Shown here in pieces: positions 23,259-33,202 of a stretch of DNA of 64,000 bases; the first letter of the stretch is position 1; each line of letters begins with the position of its first letter. The notes under the pieces were generated by a model, which was not told the DNA's origin, searched no databases, and saw only the letters and a program-made list of their open reading frames with translations. A program made the translations under genes and the position numbers. Source of the stretch: AP-15 sp963702685. GTDB lineage: Bacteria; Pseudomonadota; Alphaproteobacteria; ATCC43930; CGMCC-115725. Where the stretch lies: NCBI GenBank assembly GCA_963702685.1, contig CAVPDQ010000015.1:248001-312000 (forward strand). Reading direction: 5' to 3'.

Positions 23259-26200
23259 TCATGCCGTGCGACCGCTGACGAAGCGCTGGACGAGCGCATC
23301 GAACCCGGCCGAGATCGCGTAGACGTTGGTGAATTCGGCAAAGGCCCAGCGGCCGTGTTGGCCGAGGTTGTTGACCCCCGGCACCCAATAGGCGTCCATC
23401 GTCGCCGCCTTCTCCTTGGCGTCCTCGCCGCGGTAGCCCTTGATCTCGACGACGAGGTTGAGCGGGTCATCATGACCGTCGTCGATGCGGACGATAAAGT
23501 CGGGCAGGTACTTTTTCGGCGTCGGGCCGAGGAGGTAGGGCACCTCAAAGCCGAGGCCCTGGTTCTTTACGTAGGCGAGGACGCGCGGGTGGCCCTCGAC
23601 GACCCGGCACAATTCGGCCTCCCAATCGCTGTCGCACACCACCCAGTTGACGTGGCAGCGGCGGGGATCGGTCTTCCACCGGACGGGCTTTGAGGTCGTG
23701 AAGTTGACGTAGCGGGTGGTGCCGGTCGGGTTGTACGGGTTCAGCACCGCCTTCAACGGCCGCTCGCCGACCATCGCCGCCGTGATCGCGCGGCTGATCC
23801 GGTTGCACGCCATCTCGGCGATCTGCGGATAAAGCACCTGCGCTTCCTTGGTGCCGATGCAGCGCAGATAGCCGCCTTCCAGCCATTCGCGCGCGATCCG
23901 CTTCAGCTGGCCGAAGAGGTAGACCTTGGGCTCGCCGCCGGGGTCGCGAAACTTGTCGAGCAGCAGCCGGGTGAGCTTGAACAGAATTTCCGAGCGGCGC
24001 ATCTCGTCGAGGTGCTCGACGGTCAGATCGACCGGCGCGCCGAGGATGCCCTGGTTCCGGGTTTCGGTCGGGCCGATCAGGTCGGGGGTGAGGTCGAGCG
24101 CCGAGTTTTGATCGAATTTTGCGGTAAGCCGCTCCTCGGGCAATTCGATGCGGTAGCCTTCGACCCGCGGGAAGACGATTTCGAGCGCGTCGCGGTCGGG
24201 CCGCACCGCGTGAACGCGCACCGTCTCGCGCGGCCTGGCCGGCGGTGCGACGACCGGCTTCGCGGTGAAGTCGAACGGGATGCCGAGGATGTCGGCGTAT
24301 TCGACATTGAGCAGCTCTTCGTCGTTGAGGTCGTACGACTGGCGGCGCAGACCGCGCCCGACCACCTGCTCGCAGAGGAGCTGGGTCCCAAACGCGCGCA
24401 CCCCGAGGATGTGGGTGACGGTGCTGGCGTCCCAGCCCTCGGTCAGCATCGAGACCGAGACGACGCAGCGGATCCCTTCGCCGAGCTGGCCGGGCTTGCC
24501 GACCGTGTTCATGACCTCGCGCAACAGATCCTGGTCGCTGAGGTTGTCGCCGGCCCGCTGGTCGCCGGTGCGCTGCACGATGTCGCGGCGGAAGCGCTCG
24601 ATGGCGTCTGAATTCAATTCGCGGAAGGTCTTGTCGAGCGCCTCGCCCAATTCCAGCTGCTCGCTGTCGATCAAGAGCGTGCGCGGCGTCGGCAGCGCGT
24701 TGCCGTCTGCATCCTGGTTGCGAAACAGCGGGAAATGGCCGGGGATCGGGGTGCCCGACCCGTCCTCGTTCTCGTGCACATAGCCCGAGATGTAGTCGTA
24801 GACGAGCTTTGAGGCGGCGGTGTTGTTGCAGACGACGATAAAGACGGGATCGACCGCGGTCCCGGCCTCGCGCCACAATTCGAGCGTCCGGGCGTAATGG
24901 CCGTAGAGCGCGTCGAGCGCCGTCTGGAGCAGCTGCGGCAGCTTTTGCGGGTCGAGGGCGCCCGATTTGCCGCGCCCCTTCTTTGGCATCTCGGCCCGGA
25001 TGTGCTCCCACAAATTCCGGTATTTCGGCATCTCGCCGCCGGGGATGTTGTCGGCGACGGGCACGCGCGGCAATTTGACGATGCCGCATTCGATCGCGTC
25101 CATCAGCGAGAAGTCGCTGACCGTCCATGGGAACAAGGTCCCCTCGGCATAGCCCGAGCCGCGCAGGAAGAACGGGGTCGCGGACAGGTCGTAGAGGCCG
25201 GCGATGCCGAGCTTCTTCTTGACGGTCTCGATGCCGGTGATCCACAGCCGCGCCGCCTCGTTGTTCTTTTTCGCCTCCTCCTTCTCTTCGCCCTTCAGGT
25301 CTTCGCCGCTCTCGGCCTGCGGCTTGGCGCGGTAGCAGTGGTGGGCCTCGTCGTTGAGGACGACGATGTTTTTCAACCCCATCAAATCGCCGATCGCCCG
25401 GCGCAGCATCTCGCCCTCGGTTTCGAGCGTGCTGAGCTCGGGTCCGCGCCCTTGCAGCAAGGCGCGGCCGGTCTTCGACACCTCGAGCCGTTCGCGGCGG
25501 CGGAAGGCGTGATAGTTGGTGATGACGATCTTCGCCTGGTCGATGTCGCGCAGCAGGTCGACCGGCACGAGCTCGCGGTCGCGATAATAGCTGTCGGGAT
25601 CATTGGGGAGCAGAACGCGCAGCCGGTCCTTGATCGTGATGCCGGGCGCGATCACGAGAAAGGCGCGCGCGAATTGGCGGCTGCCGGGGTGCCGGACCGC
25701 GTTGACGGTCTGCCACGCGATCAGCATCGCCATGACGGTCGTCTTGCCGGCGCCGGTGGCGAGCTTTAGCGCCAGCCGGACGAGCTCGGGGTTCGACTGC
25801 TCGTTGGCGGCGCGGATATGCGCCCAGAACTTGGCGACCGCCGGCCCGCGTTTTGGGGCGACCTCGGTCAGCCAGATAACCGTCTCGACCGCCTCGACCT
25901 GACAGAAAAACGGCCGGATGCCCTGGAACTCGGTGCTGCCGCCAATGCTGCAGAAGGCGCGCCGTTTCGGGCGTGACCTGCCACTGGTCCGGGTTCGGCA
26001 GATGGCGCCAGGCGTCGACGTAGCCCCGGATTTCGTTGATGATCGGGGTCGGGTTGTACTCCTGCTCCGGCGTCGACAGGCCGTCGCCGCTGCCGAGGAC
26101 CATCTCGGCTTGAGCCGGCGTCCGGCGTCTTTTTTGCGGCTTTGGCACCGGGGTCAGCAGCTTCGACTCGCGCCGCTTCGCGAGGATGACGTTTGTCGGC

Positions 26201-26286
26201 TGGCCGTCCTCGTCCAATTCCCAATGCTGTGCGGGGCGGGCATAGGGCGAGTTGAGAATCGGCCGTTCGAAAAAGCTCTCCGCCAA
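23259..26286 (-). CDS. res: Type III restriction endonuclease subunit Res, frameshifted
   Basis: After repair of one frameshift near 25925, about 1008 residues. N-terminal MAESFFERPILNSPYARPAQHW; superfamily II helicase core with Walker A LATGAGKTTVMAML, DEAH box VVLNDEAHHCYR, and motif VI region EQVVGRGLRRQSYD. The C-terminal PD-(D/E)xK nuclease domain has LPDFIVRIDDG followed by LVVEIKGYRG. It is the ATP-dependent cleavage subunit paired with Mod. The reading frame changes at CAGCACCGAGTTCC, and removing one C restores RQHEFQGIRPFFCQVEA. The same kind of shift occurs in lysA, so a sequencing indel is likely. No repeat insertions are seen here, unlike in mod. Confidence 0.88.
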
Positions 26287-26427
26287 CCGGGTCCCCCCTG
26301 GCCGCTATTGTTGCGCGGCACGCGGGTGTATTTTACGCCATCGTTCCGCTATTCGCCATCGACCTTGCCGGCGGTTCGATTAAATCCACGTAAGCCGCAC
26401 CTAAGCCGGGTCGATGGAGGGGCTGAG

Positions 26428-27105
26428 ATGGATCGCATCCTGGTGATCAACCCGAATTCGACCGAGGCGGTGACGCGGGCGATGGATCGGGGGCTCGACC
26501 CGTTGCGCATGAAGGGCGGGCCCCAGATCGTGTCGATGACCTTGGCCGAAGGGCCGCCCGGCATCGAAAGCCAGGCCGATGCCGATGGCGTGATCGCGCC
26601 GCTGTGCCGGGTGGTCGGCGCGCACGACAACGAGGCGGCGGGGTTTGTCATCGCCTGCTTTAGCGATCCCGGGCTGTTCGCGGCGCGCGAATGCACGGCA
26701 AAGCCGGTGCTAGGCATTGCCGAATGTGGGATTTTGACCGCGCTGACCCTGGGCCACCGTTTTGGCGTGATCTCGATCCTGGCGGGCTCGGTGCCGCGCC
26801 ATTTGCGCTATTTCGGCGCGATGGGGGTAACCACACGGCTCGCTGGCGACCTGCCGATCGGGCTCGGCGTCACAGCCCTTGCCGATGAGGGGAAAACGCT
26901 TGCGCGGATGATCGAAATCGGCGGCATTCTGCGCGACCGGCACGGTGCCGATGTGCTGGTCATGGGCTGCGCCGGGATGGCGCTCTACCGCGATCGGCTG
27001 GAAGCGGCGCTGCAAGCTCCGGTGGTCGAGCCGGTCCAGGCCGCGGTCGCGATGGCGATCGGCCGGGTGCGGCTCGGCTGGGGCAGGGTGCGGCCGCGCG
27101 ATTGA
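26428..27105 (+). CDS. Asp/Glu/hydantoin racemase family protein
   Basis: A 225-residue protein beginning MDRILVINPNSTEAVTRAMD, the signature of the hydantoin racemase family. The two catalytic cysteine regions are visible as VIACFSDPGL (about residue 80) and VLVMGCAGMALYRD (about residue 180). The family racemises 5-substituted hydantoins or acidic amino acids without cofactors. ATG 26428 follows a GGAGGGG ribosome site, and an upstream in-frame extension overlaps res and is not coding-like. It precedes an aldolase gene by 53 bp, so the pair may be one catabolic operon. Confidence 0.88.
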   Translation: MDRILVINPNSTEAVTRAMDRGLDPLRMKGGPQIVSMTLAEGPPGIESQADADGVIAPLCRVVGAHDNEAAGFVIACFSDPGLFAARECTAKPVLGIAECGILTALTLGHRFGVISILAGSVPRHLRYFGAMGVTTRLAGDLPIGLGVTALADEGKTLARMIEIGGILRDRHGADVLVMGCAGMALYRDRLEAALQAPVVEPVQAAVAMAIGRVRLGWGRVRPRD

Positions 27106-27158
27106 CCCGCCGCGGCTGCGCGCCCTACGATCCGGGCTTTCGCGAGGGGAGATGAACG

Positions 27159-28022
27159 ATGGCCGAAACACCCCGCTTGAACGGTGTGATTGCAGCGCTC
27201 GCGGCGGGCAAGCCCGCCTTCACCACCTTTGCCCCGGCCGAGATCGGCACCGCGCAGGCGATCAACGGTGCCGCTTATGACGGCGTCGTCTTTGAGATGG
27301 AGCATCGGCCTTACGACATCCGCGCGCTGCGCGACTGCCTGCAATACATGCTCGACCGCCAGCAGATCCTGCGCCGCGGCACGCTCGCCCCGGCGGTCAC
27401 CCCCTTTGTGCGGATCCCGCCCAATGGCGGCGAAACCAGCCAATGGGTCGCAAAGCAAGTGCTCGACCAGGGTGTCTACGGCATCGTCTGGCCGCATGTC
27501 AGCACGATCGAGGAGGCGCTGAACGCGGTCACCGCCTGCCGTTATCCGCGCCCGCATTCGGCACCCTATTACGCGCCGGCGGGCCAGCGCGGCGACGCTC
27601 CGGCGGCGGCGGCGCGCTACTGGGGCTTGAGCCAGCAGGAATATTACAAGCGGGCCGATGTCTGGCCGCTCAACCCCGAGGGCGAGATCCTGGTCGCGAT
27701 CATGTGCGAGGAGGTGCGCGCGATCCGCAACCTGCCAAAGATGCTCGAAGAGGTCCCGGGCATCGGCGTCGTCATCATCGGCGAAGGCGATTTGTCGCAG
27801 GATCTGGGTCTGCCGCGGCAATACGATCATCCGACCGTCGCCGGGGCGATCGACGAGATTCTGGCGATCTGCAAGGACAAGAACGTCGCCTGCGGCCATC
27901 CGCATGTCGACAGCAAGAATGTCGAGAAATTGCTCGACAAGGGGTTCCGCTATCTGATGCCGGCGCCGTCCTATTCGTTTGCGTCGCTGGAGCTCGGGCG
28001 CAAGGCCGGCGGCCGGTCCTGA
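27159..28022 (+). CDS. HpcH/HpaI aldolase/citrate lyase family protein
   Basis: A 287-residue class II aldolase-fold protein. It has FTTFAPAEIGTAQAINGAAYDGVVFEMEH near the N-terminus (the glutamate is a candidate metal ligand), TPFVRIPPNGG, QVLDQGVYGIVWPHVSTIEEA and GIGVVIIGEGDLSQDLG. The family cleaves or forms carbon-carbon bonds of 2-keto-3-deoxy acids or malyl-CoA-type substrates with divalent metal. An insert around residues 130-175 (RYPRPHSAPYYAPAGQRGDA) is longer than in HpaI. An intrinsic terminator follows. Confidence 0.87.
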   Translation: MAETPRLNGVIAALAAGKPAFTTFAPAEIGTAQAINGAAYDGVVFEMEHRPYDIRALRDCLQYMLDRQQILRRGTLAPAVTPFVRIPPNGGETSQWVAKQVLDQGVYGIVWPHVSTIEEALNAVTACRYPRPHSAPYYAPAGQRGDAPAAAARYWGLSQQEYYKRADVWPLNPEGEILVAIMCEEVRAIRNLPKMLEEVPGIGVVIIGEGDLSQDLGLPRQYDHPTVAGAIDEILAICKDKNVACGHPHVDSKNVEKLLDKGFRYLMPAPSYSFASLELGRKAGGRS

Positions 28023-28101
28023 CGCCGTTGCCCAAAAGGCGCTCTACGCGGCGCTTCGTAATTCGGGTCGGCGGCCGGGGCATACGGCCCGGCCGCCGGC
28101 T

Positions 28102-28134
28102 GCCGCGCGCGCACAAAGCGTGCGGCTTTTTTTT
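28102..28134 (+). terminator. Rho-independent terminator after the aldolase gene
   Basis: A nine-bp stem (GCCGCGCGC with GCGTGCGGC, one G-U pair) and seven-base loop are followed immediately by eight T residues (28127-28134). It lies 80 bases after the aldolase stop and is the clearest intrinsic terminator in the window. Confidence 0.88.
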
Positions 28135-28163
28135 CAGATTGAAAACGCCATCACGGCAAAAGC

Positions 28164-28178
28164 TGGTGCCCAGGGGCG
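28164..28178. repeat. Direct repeat of the tRNA-Phe 3' end (possible attachment-site relic)
   Basis: TGGTGCCCAGGGGCG is identical to the first 15 bases of the tRNA-Phe gene as read on the plus strand (28851-28865, its 3' end). Partial similarity continues after a two-base insertion (GAACTGGAA against GAATTGAAC). The two copies bracket about 690 bp that contain one low-GC gene. This is the pattern left by integration into a tRNA 3' end. No integrase remains. Confidence 0.6.
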
Positions 28179-28292
28179 CGGAACTGGAAGCTTGCTCAGT
28201 ATTTTTCCAAGATTTTCTTAGGCTTTTCGGCGCGAGTGTCCCACCGCGGACGCGGTTTCGGTGGTTTACGAACTCCGCGATAATATACCGGC

Positions 28293-28745
28293 ATGGGTTA
28301 TCTGCTGTTCGTTCTCGCGATCTTCGGAGTTATGGCGTTCTTCAAGATCGCCCATGAACGCCAGTGGCCGCTATCTTGGAAAGGTATCTCTGGGAAATCG
28401 CCGCCGTGGCGAGATATGTCACGGGGAATGCGGCTGTTCACCATCATCGTTGTAGCGACTTGGGCCGTGACAATGGCGCTCATGCTGACGGATGGGTACA
28501 TCGAGACTGCGGCGCTCAGTCAACCAGCCGTTGCCGATGGCCTCTACCACCATCCGCACATGTTCAAAGGAGTGATACGGTATCTGACCGATTCCCAGGA
28601 ACAGGTCTATGCCGTCGTTCACCCATTGATGTTCGGATCGTGGGTAATCACCTTCGCCTTAGGTTGCGTGTATTCGAGATTGGTTTGGCAACGGTCCGAG
28701 AAAAAGCGGCAATCCGAGCTTCAGCGGCTTCTTGGCGACGAATAG
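28293..28745 (+). CDS. Hypothetical membrane protein in a low-GC segment
   Basis: A 150-residue protein with an N-terminal transmembrane helix (GYLLFVLAIFGVMAFF), a second (LFTIIVVATWAVTMALML) and a third near residue 120 (PLMFGSWVITFALGCVYS), ending in a charged cytoplasmic tail. No family is recognised. GC is visibly lower than in surrounding genes. The segment is bounded by the tRNA-Phe-derived repeat at 28164 and the tRNA itself, and a 10-bp direct repeat AGTGTCCCAC flanks the gene (28235 and 28787). It is probably cargo of a decayed insertion. Confidence 0.65.
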   Translation: MGYLLFVLAIFGVMAFFKIAHERQWPLSWKGISGKSPPWRDMSRGMRLFTIIVVATWAVTMALMLTDGYIETAALSQPAVADGLYHHPHMFKGVIRYLTDSQEQVYAVVHPLMFGSWVITFALGCVYSRLVWQRSEKKRQSELQRLLGDE

Positions 28746-28850
28746 AGACCCACGGTCAGGCTTGTCGGCAATCGCGTCACCCATAAAGTGTCCCACTTTC
28801 TCGCGAATGGGACACCGCTCCTCAAGTGGATCAAAGACTTATAGGGATTT

Positions 28851-28926
<76 letters not shown>

Positions 28927-29000
28927 GCACCGACGAGCGGCGCTTATAAAGGAGATGCCGGCGTTGTGTCCAGCCGGGCGCGCGGCCGGCGGGCACGGAC

Positions 29001-30068
29001 CTATTCTTCGGCCGCGACGTCGCTCGGGTTGGTCATCATCGCCTCGGCGACGAGGCCGGCATTGGCGCGGATCGCGCGCTCGATCGCCTCGCCGATTTCG
29101 GCCTGCTCCTTCAGGTAGGATTTGGCGTTTTCACGACCCTGGCCGATGCGCCGGCCGTCATAGGAGTACCACGACCCGGATTTCTCGACGACCCCGGCCT
29201 GGACCCCCAGATCGATCAGCTCGCCGCGCTTCGACACCCCTTCGCCGTACATGATGTCGAAATCGACGACCTTGAACGGCGGCGCCATCTTGTTTTTGAC
29301 GACCTTTACCCGGGTCTGGTTGCCGATCACCTGGTCGCGGTCCTTGATCGCGCCGATGCGGCGGATGTCGAGCCGCACCGAGGCATAAAATTTGAGCGCG
29401 TTGCCGCCGGTTGTGGTCTCCGGATTGCCGAACATGACGCCGATCTTCATCCGGATCTGGTTGATAAAGACGACGATCGCGCGCGACCGCGAGATCGAGC
29501 CGGTCAATTTGCGCAAGGCCTGGCTCATCAGGCGCGCATGCAGCCCCATATGGCTGTCGCCCATCTCGCCTTCGAGCTCGGCGCGCGGCACCAGCGCCGC
29601 CACCGAATCGATGACCAGCACGTCGATTGCACCGGAGCGCACCAAGGTATCGGCGATTTCGAGCGCCTGCTCGCCGGCATCGGGCTGGGAGATCAAGAGA
29701 TCGTCGATATTGACCCCGAGCTTTCTCGCATAAGCCGGGTCGAGCGCATGCTCGGCGTCGATAAAGGCGCAAGTGCCGCCGCCGCGCTGCCCCTCGGCGA
29801 TGAAATGCAGCGCCAGCGTGGTCTTGCCCGAGCTTTCGGGACCGTAAACCTCGACGATGCGGCCGCGCGGCAACCCGCCGATGCCGAGCGCGATGTCGAG
29901 GCCGAGCGAGCCGGTCGAGATCACCTCGCTGTCGGTTGCGGCCTCGCGCGAGCCGAGCTTCATGATCGAGCCCTTGCCAAAGGCGCGTTCGATCTGGGCG
30001 AGTGCGGCGTCCAAAGCCCGCTGCTTGTCCATCCCGTCCTTGTCCAAGAGCCGCAACGCGGTCTGCAT
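29001..30068 (-). CDS. recA: Recombinase RecA
   Basis: A 355-residue DNA strand-exchange protein. It has AFGKGSIMKLGSRE, Walker A VYGPESSGKTTLALH, Walker B DVLVIDSVAALVPRAELEGEMGD, the L1/L2 region MSQALRKLTG, VFINQIRMKIGVMFGNPETTTGGNALKFY, and the C-terminal GSWYSYDGRRIGQGRENA. The ATG at 30068 follows GGAAGGGCGG, and an internal ATG at 30032 would give MDKQRALD, the commonest alphaproteobacterial N-terminus. A candidate LexA box lies about 63 bp upstream. RecA catalyses homologous recombination and triggers LexA self-cleavage. Confidence 0.98.
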   Translation of the reverse strand: MQTALRLLDKDGMDKQRALDAALAQIERAFGKGSIMKLGSREAATDSEVISTGSLGLDIALGIGGLPRGRIVEVYGPESSGKTTLALHFIAEGQRGGGTCAFIDAEHALDPAYARKLGVNIDDLLISQPDAGEQALEIADTLVRSGAIDVLVIDSVAALVPRAELEGEMGDSHMGLHARLMSQALRKLTGSISRSRAIVVFINQIRMKIGVMFGNPETTTGGNALKFYASVRLDIRRIGAIKDRDQVIGNQTRVKVVKNKMAPPFKVVDFDIMYGEGVSKRGELIDLGVQAGVVEKSGSWYSYDGRRIGQGRENAKSYLKEQAEIGEAIERAIRANAGLVAEAMMTNPSDVAAEE

Positions 30069-30130
30069 GATCCCGCCCTTCCTTATTCCACAACCGGAAA
30101 TTCAGCGCAATGCGCGCTTTAGGTGATGCT

Positions 30131-30145
30131 GTACACTATTTGTTC
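30131..30145 (-). promoter_or_regulatory. Candidate LexA (SOS) box upstream of recA
   Basis: On the minus strand GAAC-AAATAGT-GTAC, one mismatch from the alphaproteobacterial LexA consensus GAAC-N7-GAAC (equivalently GTTC-N7-GTTC). It sits 63 bp before the recA start and overlaps the last codons of cckA. Position and sequence fit damage-induced control of recA. Confidence 0.6.
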
Positions 30146-32346
30146 GGGACTGCAAAGGCAAAATCGGGCTCGGCCCGGTCCGCGTCGATGACCTCCTTCA
30201 CCTTCATCGCCAGCTGCTTGAGGCTGAACGGCTTCGCCAAAAAATCAATGTTGCGCTCGGTATCGAGACGCTGGCGGAACGCATCCTCGGCATAGCCCGA
30301 AATGAACACCACCTTGATCTCCGGGTCGATCCTGCGCACCTCGCGCACCAGCCCCGGCCCATCCATCTGCGGCATCACGACATCGGTGATCAGCAAATCG
30401 ATCGGTTGCCCGGCGCCGGCGAGCGCTTCGAGCGCCGCCGCCGCGCTCGTCGCTTCGATCACGTGGTAGCCTTTGTTGCGCAATGCGCGGGCGCTGAAAA
30501 TCCGCACCGGATCATCGTCCTCGACCAGCAGCAACGTGCCCGACCCGGTCAGGTCGCGCGCGGGCGGCTCGGCCTGGTCGAATCGTGCTGCCACCGGCGT
30601 CGGGTCCGCCACGCAGCGCGGCAGGCAAATGCGAAACCGGGTGCCGCGGCCGGGCACGCTGTCGACAAAGACAAAGCCGCCGGTCTGCCGCACGATCCCG
30701 TACACCGTCGACAAGCCCAGGCCCGTGCCCGACCCCTCCTCCTTGGTCGAGAAGAACGGCTCGAAGATACGCGGCAGATGGTCGGCGGGGATGCCGATGC
30801 CGGTATCGGCGACCTCGACCACCACATAATCCCCGGCCGGCATGACCTCGTGGCCGCGGCGCAACGGCTCGCTTTGGCTGAGGTTGGCGGTGCGCACCGT
30901 CAGCCGGCCGCCCTGCGGCATCGCATCGCGGGCGTTGACCGCGAGATTGATGATGACCTGCTCGAGCTGGCCTTGATCGACCTTGGCGCGGCCGAGATCG
31001 CGAGCATGGACGACGTCGAGCTCGATATTCGCGCCGATCAGCCGGCGCAGCATGTGCGACAGCTCGACCAGCACGTCGGTGATGTCGAGCACCCTGGGCT
31101 GCAGCGGCTGCTGCCGGGAAAAGGCCAGCAGCTGGCGCACCAGGTTGCCGGCGCGGTTGGCGTTCTGCTTGATCTGCATGATGTCGCCAAAGGCCGGGTC
31201 GCCGGGCCGCGAGCGCAGCAGCAGGAGATCGCAAAAACCGATCATTGCCGTCAAAAGGTTGTTGAAATCGTGGGCCACGCCGCCGGCGAGCTGACCCACA
31301 GCTTGCATCTTTTGCGACTGGGTGAACTGGGCTTCCAGGCTCTTCTGCTCGGTCACGTCGATAAAATGCAGCGCCAAGCGGTCCGCCGCGGCTTCGCCCA
31401 GCGGGCTCAGATAGAGGACGAGGGCACGTTCTTGCGGGCGATCGACCCGGATCTCGACCGGCTCGCGCAGCGCCTGCCCGGCCCTCGCCGCGTCGAGCAC
31501 GCCGGCGATCGCGGCGCGATCCGCGACGCGCAAAAATCCGGCCAATTCCTGCCCGGCCAGATCCTGCGGCGCCGTTCCGAACAGCTCGCCGGCGGCGCCG
31601 TTCGCCCGCTCGACAAAGCCGCTGCGGTCGATCACCACGATCCCGACCGGCGCGTTGGCGAAGAGCCGTTGGAAGAGCCCGGCGGATTGCCCGGGCAGGC
31701 CCGGCGCGGCGCCGTCGGGGAGGTCGGGCGGCGGTCCGCCGTTGGGGAGATCGGCAAAGCGCCACAGGCTCGCGCCGCGGCGGCAAGCGATCGGCTCGAC
31801 GGAAATGGCGAGCCGGCGAGCCGGGCCGCCGCGCGCGGCGTCGAGGCCGAGCGTGGCGCCTGCCGGCACGCCGGCTGCGGCACAGCGGCAAAGACGCCCG
31901 AATTCCGTGCCGGCGCCGGCCTCGGCGTCGAGGCCCCGCTCGACCCGCCGCAGCGGCGGCTCACCGCAAGCGGGCGGGAACAGCCGATCGAAAGCGAGAT
32001 TGGCGATGTCGCCGGCCGGTTGCGAGGCGGCGATCAGCATCGCACCCGGCACCGCATCGAGCGCCTCTCCCAGGATCGCCAGGCGCCAGCCGGCCGCGGC
32101 GCGGCAACGATGTGCGGCAAACGCGATGGCGCCGCCGGCGATCGCACCGCCCGCCGCCAGCGCCGCCGCTCGGGCGGTGGCGCCGGGGATCAGCCGGCCG
32201 ATGCAAACGATCGCGAAACCGCCGATGACAACGGCGAGGACAGCGACCGCGGCCGCGCCCAAGCGGTCGGGCCGCCACCATCGTTGCTCACCGCCCCAGC
32301 CTGTGCCGGAGAACGCCTGCTCAGCCTCGACCGCCATGGTCTGCAC
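30136..32346 (-). CDS. cckA: Hybrid sensor histidine kinase CckA
   Basis: A 736-residue membrane hybrid kinase. Two N-terminal hydrophobic segments (about residues 30-85) are followed by a degenerate PAS, a PAS domain (LFANAPVGIVVIDRSGFVERANGAA), a HisKA dimerisation domain with phospho-acceptor GGVAHDFNNLLTAMIGF, and an HATPase with NLAVNARDAMPQGG (N box) and DTGIGIP (G1), then GTGLGLSTVYGIV. A C-terminal receiver domain (LLVEDDDPVRIF, LLITDVVMPQMDG, phospho-acceptor Asp) ends the protein. CckA drives the CtrA phosphorelay through ChpT. Starts at GTG 32346, with an ATG three codons later. Confidence 0.93.
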   Translation of the reverse strand: MQTMAVEAEQAFSGTGWGGEQRWWRPDRLGAAAVAVLAVVIGGFAIVCIGRLIPGATARAAALAAGGAIAGGAIAFAAHRCRAAAGWRLAILGEALDAVPGAMLIAASQPAGDIANLAFDRLFPPACGEPPLRRVERGLDAEAGAGTEFGRLCRCAAAGVPAGATLGLDAARGGPARRLAISVEPIACRRGASLWRFADLPNGGPPPDLPDGAAPGLPGQSAGLFQRLFANAPVGIVVIDRSGFVERANGAAGELFGTAPQDLAGQELAGFLRVADRAAIAGVLDAARAGQALREPVEIRVDRPQERALVLYLSPLGEAAADRLALHFIDVTEQKSLEAQFTQSQKMQAVGQLAGGVAHDFNNLLTAMIGFCDLLLLRSRPGDPAFGDIMQIKQNANRAGNLVRQLLAFSRQQPLQPRVLDITDVLVELSHMLRRLIGANIELDVVHARDLGRAKVDQGQLEQVIINLAVNARDAMPQGGRLTVRTANLSQSEPLRRGHEVMPAGDYVVVEVADTGIGIPADHLPRIFEPFFSTKEEGSGTGLGLSTVYGIVRQTGGFVFVDSVPGRGTRFRICLPRCVADPTPVAARFDQAEPPARDLTGSGTLLLVEDDDPVRIFSARALRNKGYHVIEATSAAAALEALAGAGQPIDLLITDVVMPQMDGPGLVREVRRIDPEIKVVFISGYAEDAFRQRLDTERNIDFLAKPFSLKQLAMKVKEVIDADRAEPDFAFAVPNK

Positions 32347-32475
32347 CCCGAATGGCTCGGATTACGAGCCACACTACCATAAATGGTCGTAGCTATGGCA
32401 AATACAATTTTAAGAGCGGCATATGCGCGAAATTTTAGGGTTCTCCAGGTGCGTCGATTACCTGGAAGGCCCCCA

Positions 32476-32892
32476 TCAATCGTCGCGGTGGGTACGCTCC
32501 AGGCGCTCGTGCCGCTCTTGCGCCTCGATGCTGAGGGTGGCGATCGGTCTTGCTTCGAGGCGGCGGATGCCGATCGGCTCGTCGGTTTCCTCGCAATAGC
32601 CATAGGTGCCGTCGTCGAGCCGCATCAGCGCGGCGTCGATCTTGGAAATCAGCCGGCGTTCGCGCGCCCGAGTGCGCAATTCGATCGCGCGCTCGGATTC
32701 GAGGGTGGCCCGATCGGTCAGATCGGGCTTGAGCAGGCTCTCTTCTTTGAGGTGCTGCAAGGTATCGGACGATTCGGCGAGCAGCTCGGTGCGCCAATCC
32801 AGCAATTTCCGGCGAAAATACTCGATCTGCAGCGGACCCATGAACTCTTCGTCGTCGGTGGGATGATAGCTCGGCGGCAGTGACGGACGCAT
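32476..32892 (-). CDS. dksA: RNA polymerase-binding transcription factor DksA
   Basis: A 138-residue protein. N-terminal FMGPLQIEYFRRKLLDWRTELL, a coiled coil with the tip acidic pair in KPDLTDRATLESERAIEL, then RRLISKIDAALMRLDDGTYGYCEETDEPIGIRRLEARPIA. The zinc-finger region keeps only one cysteine, as in most alphaproteobacterial DksA proteins. It binds the RNA polymerase secondary channel and, with ppGpp, adjusts initiation. It faces sciP across a 310-bp divergent promoter region. Confidence 0.95.
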   Translation of the reverse strand: MRPSLPPSYHPTDDEEFMGPLQIEYFRRKLLDWRTELLAESSDTLQHLKEESLLKPDLTDRATLESERAIELRTRARERRLISKIDAALMRLDDGTYGYCEETDEPIGIRRLEARPIATLSIEAQERHERLERTHRDD

Positions 32893-33202
32893 CGGTCTCC
32901 CCGAAACCCCGTTGGCGAAGGGCGCGGAGTATATGAATCGGGTGGGTCGGCTTCAAGCGTAAGGATCGCATGGACCCCATTGATTCCGCTGAGGTTTGCA
33001 CAAATCGTCGCAGCCTTGCCGTTCGACCGCGGCGGCGGTAGGTCGAGGCCGGTAAAGGGCAAGGACGAGCGATCATCCGGCAAATCTGCAAGTTGCCGAT
33101 TGGTCGGTAATCGAGTGGTCGGCAAAATGGTAAAATATTAGACAAACTTAGTGGCGAGCTTGATTTAGCAGTTTCTTAAGGGCTCGGCTCTATCTTCATG
33201 CT
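32893..33202. other. Divergent intergenic region between dksA and sciP
   Basis: 310 bases without a supported gene. The half nearest sciP is AT-richer, with TAAAATATTAG, TTAGACAAACTTAG and TTTCTTAAG tracts suitable for promoters. A CtrA-like TTAG pair is present but with six-base spacing instead of seven, so I do not call a site. Both flanking genes probably start transcription here. Confidence 0.5.

Noticed and set aside
18050..26400. Duplicated tRNA-Thr 3' end marking the far end of the restriction island
   Set aside because: No convincing second copy of the tRNA 3' end was seen up to 26.4 kb.
33122..33180. CtrA binding site upstream of sciP
   Set aside because: TTAG-N6-TTAG has the wrong spacing for TTAA-N7-TTAA and only loose sequence agreement.
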